64,000 bases of DNA. Origin: an uncultured Gammaproteobacteria bacterium (lineage in GTDB: Bacteria > Pseudomonadota > Gammaproteobacteria > Eutrophobiales > Eutrophobiaceae). Made by a program: the position numbers and the translations under genes. Of this stretch, positions 42,739 to 51,285 are shown piece after piece (position 1 is the stretch's first letter; every line of letters starts with the position of its first letter). The stretch covers positions 868,001-932,000 of the forward strand of contig OY282354.1 in assembly GCA_958295485.1 (NCBI GenBank). The letters run 5' to 3'. The notes beneath the pieces are model-generated. The model saw only the letters and a program-made list of their open reading frames with translations, had not been told where the DNA came from and did no database searches.

Positions 42739-43637
42739 AGCGCTGCCAATTGATGCGGCGGCTGTAGTGGTATATGAGGCATACCTGTATAATCTTGATA
42801 ATTGCGGATAAATATCTCCCTGCCCTTGTATCTTTTATTTCTATAGCCATCTTCCAGCTTGAGCCCGTTGCGCTGGTCATCCGTGCGGTTAATAGTGTAA
42901 TTCCACTCCTGGCCGTCGATTGAGCAAGCCCAATCATATAAGTTTCTGATGTCCGGGTGGTTATCATAGGTAATTAAAAACTTCAGTCTGTCGGAATTAC
43001 GACGCAAGCAATTCGATAGTCTGACGTGATCTTCATAGTCAAAATTACACTTGTAAAATTTTTTCTGATCTGCCCCGAAATAGGGCGGGTCAATAAACAG
43101 GAAAAACCCGTCTGATAATTCATCTATCAGATTTTCAAAATCTACCTGGAGCAACTCTACTCCCTGCAGTCGGTCAGACACTGTTCGCAGGTGAGGCGGC
43201 CAGTTTTCAGGCCGCATGGAGTACTTTGAGCCGTACCCCCAGTAGCAATTCTCGTCTTTCATAATGCCACTATATGAAGTACGGTTCAGGTAATACCACC
43301 TGAATGCCCGTTCCAAATCGTTACCCGGGTTAAAATTATTCTTGTAATGATGATGAAGTTCCTTTTGGGCAGGAATACCCTCTAATAATCCTATTAACTC
43401 CTCGACGTTGTCCCTGATTTGAACATAGCAATTCATCAACTCGCCATCCAAATCATTAAGAATCGAATATGACTGGTATTTTTTAGCGAAGAATATTGAA
43501 GCGCCACCGGCAAATGGCTCGCAATAACGGGTATGTTCGGGGATATATCGGAGAATGATATGACGCGCATAAAATTTGCCCCCGGGATACCGGAAAGGCG
43601 AATTCGTTTTATTTGACCTGGGTAATAAAATACTCAT
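42735..43637 (-). CDS. DNA adenine methyltransferase (Dam/M.DpnII type)
   Basis: About 300 residues from the ATG at 43637, which opens with the family's start SILLPRSNKTNSPFRYPGGK; earlier ATGs up to 43757 only add unrelated residues. SAM motif YCEPFAGGASIFF and catalytic DPPYFGADQKKF (about 185-196) mark an N6-adenine methylase of the alpha class. It protects DNA from the coupled endonuclease downstream. Confidence 0.92.
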   Translation of the reverse strand: MSILLPRSNKTNSPFRYPGGKFYARHIILRYIPEHTRYCEPFAGGASIFFAKKYQSYSILNDLDGELMNCYVQIRDNVEELIGLLEGIPAQKELHHHYKNNFNPGNDLERAFRWYYLNRTSYSGIMKDENCYWGYGSKYSMRPENWPPHLRTVSDRLQGVELLQVDFENLIDELSDGFFLFIDPPYFGADQKKFYKCNFDYEDHVRLSNCLRRNSDRLKFLITYDNHPDIRNLYDWACSIDGQEWNYTINRTDDQRNGLKLEDGYRNKRYKGREIFIRNYQDYTGMPHIPLQPPHQLAAL

Positions 43638-43947
43638 GCTTTCAACGTACTGGTCCCGGAACATGACTTGGGATGAGAATAACGATTTTTCGCAGAGATA
43701 CGCTATATATTGTAGTATAACTGTTATAAATGCACAACATCCTGTTAATTTGCCCAAGAGTTCCTGCTGTCCGTCGAAAGTGGGTTTGGGGGCTGTTTTT
43801 CCGTTCCGCGCGAAGTCACTCCAAAACAGCCCCCAAACCCACTGTTAGCGGGAACTGCTGTAATCTGCCTGCTTTATTATGTCCGGTATTTGGGGGGATG
43901 ATGAAGCGGACGGAAGAGCTACAGGAAGCTGATCCCCCCCCTTCAAT
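43638..43947. other. Gene-free interval with long inverted repeat
   Basis: About 310 bases between the ggt stop and the methylase start. It holds the inverted repeat at 43779-43843, a copy of the dispersed motif CCCACTGTTAGCGGGAAC (43838-43855), and presumably the restriction-modification promoter. Confidence 0.6.
43779..43843. repeat. Perfect 21-bp inverted repeat, 23-bp loop
   Basis: Arms 43779-43799 and 43823-43843 are exact reverse complements (outer ends AGTGGGTTTGGGGG and CCCCCAAACCCACT). There is no T-tract on either side. It may be a miniature inverted-repeat element, or a strong hairpin insulating the restriction-modification genes from ggt read-through. Confidence 0.9.
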
Positions 43948-45603
43948 TCACCAGCCTGCTGCTTGTCCGTCTTTGCGGGGTTCCGAGGCGCCGTGATAGA
44001 CACCGTTGTCGGCCTTCATAATTGACTGGTAACCGCCGAAGCCGTCTGTTGCCCGTTGTATGTGATGTCCGCGCTTGGCCAAATCTTTCACTATTTGACC
44101 GGGGAATCCGTCCTCCAGTAGAACTACCCCCCCGTCTGTCAGGCGATCCCCGGCATCCTGGGTCGGGTTGGTTGAACCGTCGTGACGCCAGCGCGGGGCG
44201 TCACCCGCCTGTTGTATGTCCATGTTGAAGTCGATGATATTCGTCAGTACCTGTACATGACCCTGCGGTTGCATATCGCCACCCATGACGCCGAAGCTCA
44301 TGAATGGCTTGCGATCTTTCATAACGAATGCAGGAATGATGGTGTGAAACGGTCGCTTGCCCGGCGCATAGACGTTGGCATGTGATTTATCCATGGAAAA
44401 CAACATGCCCCGATTTTGCAGGGCAAAACCAGTTCCCGGCACGACAAGACCGGAGCCGAAATAATAATAGACACTCTGGATCAACGACACCATGTTGCCT
44501 TCGGCGTCTGCCGTCGTTAAATAGATGGTGTCACTGTTCCGCAAGACCTTGTCCCCGGACGCGACGTTCAGCGCGGCATTCTCTTTAATCAGGGCGCGTC
44601 TTTGTTTATTGTATTTGGCGCTGAGTAGTCGCTCGACTGATACACTGGCTGGCGGGTTTATAAAATCCGGGTCGGCATAAAATTTTGCGCGGTCTTCAAA
44701 CACCAGCTTCTTTGCCTCCAGCATCAGGTGCAGGCAGTCCGCGTTCATAAACCCCATGGATGCGATGTCATCGTCCTCAAGCATTTTCAGCATCTGCAGG
44801 GCTGCGATGCCCTGACCGTTGGGCGGGAGTTCAAACACGTCATAACCGCGGTAATTAACGGACACCGGGGTGACCCAATCGGATTGGTGGGTTTCCAGGT
44901 CATTGCTATCAATGTAGCCACCGTTTTCATTCATGAAGCCCGCGATCCTCTCGCCCAACTCACCTTGATAAAACGCCTTGTCGCCTTCATCGGCGATCAG
45001 CCTGTATGAACGGGCCAGGTCTTTGTTTGAAAAAATGTCGCCGGCAGCCGGCGTCTGGCCATTCGGGGCATACACTGAGTGAAATGCGCCCGGGATAGTC
45101 CTTGACGTTCCGGCAACTGCATCCTTCCATTGACGGGCGATGACAGGGGAGACTGGAAATCCGCTTTCCGCGTAATTGATCGCGGGCGCCAGTAATTCGG
45201 AAAACGATAATCTGCCAAAACGCTCATGCAACGCGCTCCATCCATGCACCGCGCCGGGGACGGATACCGACAGGATGCTGTCAAAGGGAATGTGGCGCGT
45301 GCCGAGTTTCTTTAACTGTTCGGACAACCCTGCATGGTCGAGCGATTTGGGTGAGCGGCCACTGGCATTGAGGCCGTGCAGTTTTTGATTTTTCGCATCC
45401 CAGACTATGGCGAACAAATCGCCGCCCATGCCACACATGTGGGGCTCCATAAGACCCAGGGCCGCGTTAGCCGCAATGGCGGCGTCAACGGCGCTGCCGC
45501 CTTTTTTCAGTGTGGTCAAACCGATGTCGGTTGTGATAGGATGGCTGGTCGCCACCATGCCGTTGCCGGCGATTACCGCAGAACGACTGCTTTTTATTTT
45601 CAT
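43948..45603 (-). CDS. ggt: Gamma-glutamyltransferase family protein
   Basis: About 551 residues from the ATG at 45603; sequence up to 45714 has no family match. Ntn-hydrolase that cleaves itself before a catalytic Thr, seen in SDTIYLTTADAEGNMVS (about 350-366). Conserved N-terminal blocks GGSAVDAAIAANAALGLMEPHMCGMGGDLFA and the late GVMGGDMQPQGHVQ are present. No export signal is evident, so it may be a cytoplasmic member or act on unusual gamma-glutamyl amides. Confidence 0.93.
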   Translation of the reverse strand: MKIKSSRSAVIAGNGMVATSHPITTDIGLTTLKKGGSAVDAAIAANAALGLMEPHMCGMGGDLFAIVWDAKNQKLHGLNASGRSPKSLDHAGLSEQLKKLGTRHIPFDSILSVSVPGAVHGWSALHERFGRLSFSELLAPAINYAESGFPVSPVIARQWKDAVAGTSRTIPGAFHSVYAPNGQTPAAGDIFSNKDLARSYRLIADEGDKAFYQGELGERIAGFMNENGGYIDSNDLETHQSDWVTPVSVNYRGYDVFELPPNGQGIAALQMLKMLEDDDIASMGFMNADCLHLMLEAKKLVFEDRAKFYADPDFINPPASVSVERLLSAKYNKQRRALIKENAALNVASGDKVLRNSDTIYLTTADAEGNMVSLIQSVYYYFGSGLVVPGTGFALQNRGMLFSMDKSHANVYAPGKRPFHTIIPAFVMKDRKPFMSFGVMGGDMQPQGHVQVLTNIIDFNMDIQQAGDAPRWRHDGSTNPTQDAGDRLTDGGVVLLEDGFPGQIVKDLAKRGHHIQRATDGFGGYQSIMKADNGVYHGASEPRKDGQAAGW

Positions 45604-45752
45604 GCCCCCGCCTTGGTCATTATATGGTTCGGCGCTCCCTGCGCCCGTCTGCCCGTGAGATAATTGTACACCTGAAGCATATTGAATTGAAACGGCTTGC
45701 CAGTTGCCCGGCATTTTATCAATATGCCGGACACGGAAGGAAATAACACAAC

Positions 45753-46670
45753 ATGAGCGATTACATCATCAAAACCGAGAACCTGAAAAAATCCTTCAAC
45801 GGCGAGTTTGTCGTCAAGGGGATTGATTTAAAGATTCCGCAGGGTGGCTGTTTCGGCCTGCTTGGCCCCAACGGCGCCGGCAAGACAACGACGTTGAGGA
45901 TGCTTTTAGGCCGGTCACCCCTGACGGATGGAACCATGGAGGTCCTGGGATTGGAAATGCCGAAACATGCGCGCCGGGTACGACACGACGTAGGAGTCGT
46001 TCCACAGTCGGATAATCTTGATCCCGACTTCACGGTTGTAGAAAACCTGGAAGTGTACGCGAGCTTTTTCAACATCAGGGGGGACGTGATAAAAAAACGG
46101 ATCAAGGAGCTGCTGAAATTTGTCGAGTTGAATGAAAAAGCCGGGACCAGGATCAATCAATTATCCGGCGGCATGAAGCGGCGTCTCAGTATTGCCCGGG
46201 CAATGGTCAATGAACCCAGGTTGTTGGTGCTGGATGAACCGACGACCGGGCTGGACCCCCAAGTTAGGCACTTGATATGGGCCAGGTTGCGGGAACTGAA
46301 AAATTCAGGCACGACGTTATTGTTGACCACGCATTTTATGGAAGAAGCGGAGCGGCTTTGTGATGACATCGTTATCATGGACTATGGCGCTATCCTCAGC
46401 CAGGGTCACCCGAAACAGTTGATTGGCAAACACGTAGAGCCTGAAGTGGTGGAGATTCACGGTGAGCTGGAAACGCTTCCCAAGTCACTGATACGCACGG
46501 CTTTGGACAGGGTCGAGATCGTGGGCGAGACGATTTATTATTTTACTGATGATCCCGGCAAAATAATCGAGCAGGTTGAAAACAGACCGAACATCCACTA
46601 CCTGCACAGACCCGCCAACCTGGAGGACGTATTCCTGCGCCTGACCGGCAGGGAGTTGAGAGAAATATGA
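45753..46670 (+). CDS. ABC exporter ATP-binding protein (NodI-like)
   Basis: 305-residue ABC ATPase. Walker A GPNGAGKTTT (about 38-47), Q-loop VPQSDN, signature LSGGMKRRL (about 138-146), Walker B LLVLDEPTTGLDP (about 158-170) and switch His in TTHFMEEAE. The C-terminal extension is like that of NodI/DrrA proteins. It is followed with a 4-base overlap by a matching permease gene. Divergent from ggt. Confidence 0.93.
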   Translation: MSDYIIKTENLKKSFNGEFVVKGIDLKIPQGGCFGLLGPNGAGKTTTLRMLLGRSPLTDGTMEVLGLEMPKHARRVRHDVGVVPQSDNLDPDFTVVENLEVYASFFNIRGDVIKKRIKELLKFVELNEKAGTRINQLSGGMKRRLSIARAMVNEPRLLVLDEPTTGLDPQVRHLIWARLRELKNSGTTLLLTTHFMEEAERLCDDIVIMDYGAILSQGHPKQLIGKHVEPEVVEIHGELETLPKSLIRTALDRVEIVGETIYYFTDDPGKIIEQVENRPNIHYLHRPANLEDVFLRLTGRELREI

Positions 46671-47446
46671 TCGATTGGCGCTTGCCTCGAATGCGTTACG
46701 GCATGATCCTGGTGTGGCGCCGGAACCTGCTCGTATGGCGAAAATTGCTCATTCCCAGCTTGTTGCTGAATTTCGGCGAGCCGTTTTTGTACCTGCTTGG
46801 GCTTGGCTTCGGCCTCGGGCGCTTTGTCGGCGAATTAGACGGGTTGCCGTATTTGACTTTTTTAGCTACCGGACTCATCGCCTCGTCATCCATGAACACG
46901 GCGACTTTTGAAGGTCTGTTTTCCGTATATACCCGCATGGTTCCACAACAGACCTACGAGGGAATGCTTGCCACGCCACTGGAAGTTGACGACATCGTAG
47001 CCGGTGAAATGCTCTGGTGCGCGACCAAGGGATTATTCAGCAGTTCGGCCATATTATTGGTCGCCTTTCTGTTAGGCGCGATTTCTCACTGGCAGGCGGC
47101 GCTTTGCATTCCCATTTTCTTTTTGACCGGCCTGTGCTTTGCGGGCCCGGCTATCGCCGTCGCCTCGTTTTCCCGCTCCTATGACTTCTTCAACTACTAC
47201 GTCACCCTGGTATTGACGCCGATGTTCATCTTTTGCGGCGTTTTCTATCCCGTCACGACACTACCTGAATTCGCCCAGTCCCTGGTGCAGCTATTGCCCC
47301 TCAGCCACGCAATCGCCCTGGTCAGGCCCCTGGCCTCGGGACAGGAATTATCACAAGTCCTCATCCATCTAAGCGTACTGCTTTCCTTTGCGCTAATCGG
47401 CTTTTACTGCGCAGTAGCGCTGGTGCGAAGACGCCTGATTCAGTAG
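46667..47446 (+). CDS. ABC-2 type exporter permease (NodJ-like)
   Basis: 259 residues with six hydrophobic segments and the ABC-2 permease pattern (LPYLTFLATGLIASSSMNTATFEG early; LPLSHAIALVRPLASG late), as in NodJ. Partner of the upstream ATPase. In rhizobia NodIJ export lipo-chitooligosaccharides, but related pairs occur widely with other cargo. Confidence 0.9.
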   Translation: MIDWRLPRMRYGMILVWRRNLLVWRKLLIPSLLLNFGEPFLYLLGLGFGLGRFVGELDGLPYLTFLATGLIASSSMNTATFEGLFSVYTRMVPQQTYEGMLATPLEVDDIVAGEMLWCATKGLFSSSAILLVAFLLGAISHWQAALCIPIFFLTGLCFAGPAIAVASFSRSYDFFNYYVTLVLTPMFIFCGVFYPVTTLPEFAQSLVQLLPLSHAIALVRPLASGQELSQVLIHLSVLLSFALIGFYCAVALVRRRLIQ

Positions 47447-47494
47447 CAGGATAACTACTTGGCACGAGAATCCTTTCGGAAAACACTGTCGCAC

Positions 47495-47824
47495 TCAAAT
47501 GGCAACATGAAGCTGTCCCGATTCATGACGCCTGGATTTACGTTTAACGGTCAAGGTTACATCACGGTCCAGTTTTGTCAGCCAAGACAACAACCGATCA
47601 AACGTGAACTTGCGTAACTCATCGCCACGCTTCAGTTTTGAGATATTAGTACGGTTCGTCTCCAGTAATTCAGCGGCTTGGCGTTGGGTTAAACCGCGTT
47701 GCTCAATCGCATCCAGGATAGTCAATGCAAGTTTTGCCTTGACCAGCATCTCTTCAGGGTTATCCACGCCCAAATCAGCGAAGACATTGCCGCTGCTGAC
47801 TTCATAATCAATAGCGCTCGTCAT
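47495..47824 (-). CDS. XRE-family antitoxin, HigA type
   Basis: 109 residues. A helix-turn-helix lies at about 42-70 (GLTQRQAAELLETNRTNISK), with a basic tail. It is the second gene of a toxin-first pair (18 bases after the toxin stop). It should neutralise the HigB-like toxin and repress the shared promoter through the palindrome at 48196-48217. Confidence 0.9.
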   Translation of the reverse strand: MTSAIDYEVSSGNVFADLGVDNPEEMLVKAKLALTILDAIEQRGLTQRQAAELLETNRTNISKLKRGDELRKFTFDRLLSWLTKLDRDVTLTVKRKSRRHESGQLHVAI

Positions 47825-47842
47825 CTTGTTGTCTCTAATCGT

Positions 47843-48190
47843 TTACTTGGCTAATGCCCTTGCTTGCTTGTATCGTTGCGTAATAATATCAATGTCCGCC
47901 TGTGGTGTCTTGACGCCGCGCTTTGATTTCTTTTTAAAGCAGTGTAAGACATATACCGTATCACCGAGCGCCGCCACATACATTGCGCGATAGCTGTCCG
48001 TTTCATATCGATCAACAATCTCCATGACACCTTTAAGCCCCTTGAATGACTTCGCCGACTCAGGCGTTTTGCCATGTTGAACAGCATATAAATCAACACC
48101 GATATTATTACGGACGGCTTTGGGAAGCTTCCGCAAATCCCTGCGAGAACTTCCCATGAAATATAATGGTTTTGGCTTCATCCTTGTCAT
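47843..48190 (-). CDS. HigB/RelE-superfamily toxin (Gp49-like)
   Basis: About 115 residues. The family core is clear: FMGSSRRDLRKLPKAV, KGLKGVMEIVDRYETDSYRAMYV, TVYVLHCFKKKSKRG, then TPQADIDIITQRY. These proteins are ribosome-dependent mRNA interferases. An ATG at 48214 lies upstream of the predicted transcription start and inside the operator, so 48190 (or 48181) is the likely start. A deleted second copy exists at 53.95-54.06 kb. Confidence 0.9.
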   Translation of the reverse strand: MTRMKPKPLYFMGSSRRDLRKLPKAVRNNIGVDLYAVQHGKTPESAKSFKGLKGVMEIVDRYETDSYRAMYVAALGDTVYVLHCFKKKSKRGVKTPQADIDIITQRYKQARALAK

Positions 48191-48195
48191 GGTTA

Positions 48196-48242
48196 AATGT
48201 GGCACACATGCCACATTATTTCAAGCGATATTTAGCGGTCAA
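48196..48242 (-). promoter_or_regulatory. Toxin-antitoxin promoter with palindromic operator
   Basis: On the minus strand TTGACC (48242-48237), 16-base spacer, AATAAT (48220-48215). The palindrome AATGTGGCA-CACA-TGCCACATT (48196-48217) begins in the -10 and ends 6 bases before the toxin ATG, the usual place for antitoxin binding. Confidence 0.72.
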
Positions 48243-48463
48243 GTAAAAATAGACATCCTGTTACAGTGATCGACCATGACGATGTCAGCACGATCATTTG
48301 TCGGGAATTCATATTTGACGGCGAGTTTTCACAAGCCTTGTTCGCCAAGCGTAGTCTCAGGGTTTGAAGCCACGTAGTTCTTCAAGTTCAGATGAACGGC
48401 GCCTTCCCCACTACCTTTCCGAGGCGCACCGCCGCCAGCACTAGGGGGAAGCTAGGGTGGGTG

Positions 48464-48949
48464 CTAGTTATGGAATGCTTTAACGAGTTGGTTAAATTCA
48501 GCTTCGGTTATGTTTTTCAGCCCGGAATGTTCAACACCGATCCCGTGGAGACTGTAGGCGAGTTCGTAACCAATGATTTTGTTTATGTCTTGGCGATTAA
48601 CGAAGCCCTTACGAGACTTAACAGTAACAGGAGCATACCAGCACCACCGAGTTTTTTTCCTGCGAACATAGTTTGTCGGTTTACAGTGAGGGTCGTACAA
48701 AATGGCTGAATCTACGGTACCATAGCAAATCATTCCTCCCTTTCCAGGCTTGCGGGGGATTTTACGTGTAGAACCATTCGGAAGCGTGTCGACTTCGCGA
48801 GGATCAGATTTCGCTTCATAAATGGCAACCCGGTCGCCTTGACGCATATCATCAGCCGCCTGTTCACGACCCTCCGCTACCCGAACATAAGTATCAGTTC
48901 CATTATCGCCAATTCGAGGTGGCCAGTGGGTTGTAATCCAGTAATTCAT
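48464..48949 (-). CDS. EVE/PUA-like domain protein
   Basis: 161 residues. The start NYWITTHWPP and the inner DMRQGDRVAIYEAK resemble EVE-domain proteins, a PUA-related fold that binds modified bases. The middle (GKGGMICYGTVDSAILY) fits the beta-barrel core. It sits downstream of NERD and GmrSD-like genes on the same strand. EVE domains often accompany modification-dependent restriction, so a joint role is plausible but not shown. Confidence 0.68.
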   Translation of the reverse strand: MNYWITTHWPPRIGDNGTDTYVRVAEGREQAADDMRQGDRVAIYEAKSDPREVDTLPNGSTRKIPRKPGKGGMICYGTVDSAILYDPHCKPTNYVRRKKTRWCWYAPVTVKSRKGFVNRQDINKIIGYELAYSLHGIGVEHSGLKNITEAEFNQLVKAFHN

Positions 48950-49080
48950 GGCAGATTCAAGTCATTAAGTGCAATACCCGTTCAGTATGAACTGATAATG
49001 ATTTTGGCACTAAAAATTTTTGCCTTGAGTTGACGACCAAATCCGGCGGTGTGCAGCGTAGCGTCCACGGAAACACATCA

Positions 49081-49845
49081 TCAGGTCTGCGAAACTCGCA
49101 CATAGCGATCTATATGATAAGCACACAGGTTCACATCTTCGGCGCTCATGCGTTCTCGTTCCTTTGCAATGAAGGCCGGTAAAACCTTTGGATTCAGCAC
49201 CCAGACGTCACTGGTTTTGGCTCTGGCTGTTGATTCAATGTACCGACCGGGATAGAGAACCACTGACTTGACTGGAAAGTTACGTCCCGTAGATTCTCGC
49301 ACTAATTCGGAGAGCCATTTATTAGCAGCGCGAACCTGGGTGATCGGATTGCGATCAGGCTTGATGCCGCGGTTTAGAATTGATTCGCCGTCATATACCA
49401 GCTTGTTCTCGCCATGTTCCCGCTTCGATAATGTCTTGGTTTCTATGACGTACAGGCTGGTTCTGTGAACTACAACGTGATCCAGGTTGAAACCTTCTCC
49501 GGGGATATCATGGAAAATGTGGGCGCCATCTTTACGCAAGCGTTCGATGAATTCGCTTACTATTTTCTCCCCGTCACGACCGAGCTTTAATCGTTTGACC
49601 CTGGCTATCGCTTGTCTAACTTTCCAGGTTGAAATCAATACCGTCAACACGGCAAGGATCGAATAAATAATCGGCGCCGGAGGAAGTTCTGAGTACCATT
49701 GCCACCACTCAAGGCCGGCCAGCACGATCACGAATATCGACACAATGCAATAGAGTAGCGCATCGTCTAACAGGACATTGTTGATCTCCTCGTCAAGAGA
49801 CTCCCCGGGATTTCTGAGAGGCTTTGATTTAAGCGGCGATTTCAT
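49081..49845 (-). CDS. NERD domain membrane protein
   Basis: 254 residues. Two membrane helices (about 31-50 and 57-74) precede a NERD nuclease-related domain (about 85-215) with LGRDGEKIVSEF, FNLDHVVVHRTSLYVIETKT and a later VLYPGRYIES. The Asp and Glu-x-Lys residues fit a PD-(D/E)xK core. Start at 49845, 58 bases after the stop of the GmrSD-like gene. Possibly a membrane-tethered nuclease. Confidence 0.83.
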   Translation of the reverse strand: MKSPLKSKPLRNPGESLDEEINNVLLDDALLYCIVSIFVIVLAGLEWWQWYSELPPAPIIYSILAVLTVLISTWKVRQAIARVKRLKLGRDGEKIVSEFIERLRKDGAHIFHDIPGEGFNLDHVVVHRTSLYVIETKTLSKREHGENKLVYDGESILNRGIKPDRNPITQVRAANKWLSELVRESTGRNFPVKSVVLYPGRYIESTARAKTSDVWVLNPKVLPAFIAKERERMSAEDVNLCAYHIDRYVRVSQT

Positions 49846-49903
49846 TGATTATCCCTTGAATTAGAGAAATTGGGTGACGACCAGCCATCTTCAGCTACAT
49901 CGA

Positions 49904-51143
49904 CTATCTCTTCCAACGTTCCACAGCCAAGTGTGCGAGTTTCTGCCCGCGCCGCTCGACCTGTGTGGCCCCCCATGTTTCTTCTTCGAGGATATCCTTA
50001 CTCAACTCAAAATGGGTATTACGGAGATGTTTCTTCTTTTTATCGAATGGCGCGTTTCCGAGTTCAGGATTGTATCCTGTCAACGTAAGATTACCTATAG
50101 TGTTTGACCATTTCTCGTGAATCAATGCATGATCTTCTCCTAGCAGGTCTTTCCAGCTATCCGAAAGAGTTTGTGGCATCACGTGCTCAATGGTTGCCGT
50201 GCTGGTGTCTACCGTCTCCTTGTGCTTAAACGATTCCTCAAGAGAAATCAGCGTGTATTTGGCGATTTTACGCCGGTAAATCGACTTGGTAATGAGCGCT
50301 TCTTTAAACTCGTCGTCCTTAGGCCATCGCCGGCTACCGGAACCATTGCCGAACTTTTCTTTCAACCATGCCACCGGATTCGTGTCAGGTAGATTCAGAC
50401 AGAGTTCCATTGTGATCTTGTTCAGTCCATTTGTCGGGACCTCACAGACAAGCCGACGGACATAAAATGATTCTAAAACTTCCAAGCTACTAACAATGTC
50501 ATCTATCGTGTAAATTTCTTTTTCCTGTCCAAGATAAAGCCGGATTAATAGCGGATAAAAGACAGTAGAGTCTAGTTCTTTCATCGCTTGGAACCCTTTG
50601 GCAACCCTTCTGTTTTCTTCCTCATCTGGCTCCAGAAACTTCTTATAGCTGAACGCAGTCAGTTTCATCTTGTCCAACTCTATACGCACATCATTTGCTT
50701 CCTTGAGCTTCTCAAATCCAGCCTTCGAGGCGTTATAAATCTCCCCCTGTCGAATGTTACGGCCATGCCGCATGCCGTAGTGACGTAGAAACTCTGTCAT
50801 GTAGTCATTCAGGCACTCTTCCATAGGACGCCAGAGTTCTTTGTAAACGGATTCCTGCTCACCCCCATTGGAAGTGGAATACCGAAATCTCATCAAGACG
50901 TAGTTCCGAACAAGATCGGCCTGATTCAACGGTTTACCTTTGTAGTTTAAGCTCTCGTAAATCAGATACGGATCATCCGCCTCCCCCAAATTGATCATAA
51001 CCACTTGCAGGGACTGCTGGATGGACTGTAAGACTTGCTTCGGTACAAGCAGCTGGTCCTCGTCATCGGTGCCTTCGAGCTTCTCCAAGAAGTATCGGTA
51101 TGCCTGTATCACTCGCATCTCTTTGTAAGATTCCAGTTCCTTC
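49904..51143 (-). pseudogene. GmrSD-like DUF262/DUF1524 gene, C-terminal part
   Basis: C-terminal about 411 residues of a modification-dependent restriction-like protein. The DUF1524 HNH-type motif is present near the end: IEHVMPQTLSDSW, then WSNTIGNLTLTGYNPELGN. The 5' end is cut by the IS21 element at 51143. Removing the element and one copy of its CCTTC duplication joins HKK to ELESYKEMRV in frame with the N-terminal part at 53462-53921, rebuilding a protein of about 560 residues, a normal size. A shorter product from the ATG at 51118 could still be translated. Confidence 0.88.
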
Positions 51144-51285
51144 TGTCAGTGCCGGTGTAAAACTCCCCACTTATGCCGGATTAAAATTCCCCAGTTTGTG
51201 GATGGTGGCAGGTCATTGCGACTTGCCGAATGTCACACCACTGAGGATGCTGTCCGTCTGGTTTCAACCGACGGAGGGTACCGAG

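Noticed and set aside
48392-48709. Plus-strand frame of 105 codons near the EVE-like gene
   Set aside because: It mostly overlaps the EVE-like gene on the other strand and has no family pattern; the 48215-48463 gap shows no convincing gene.
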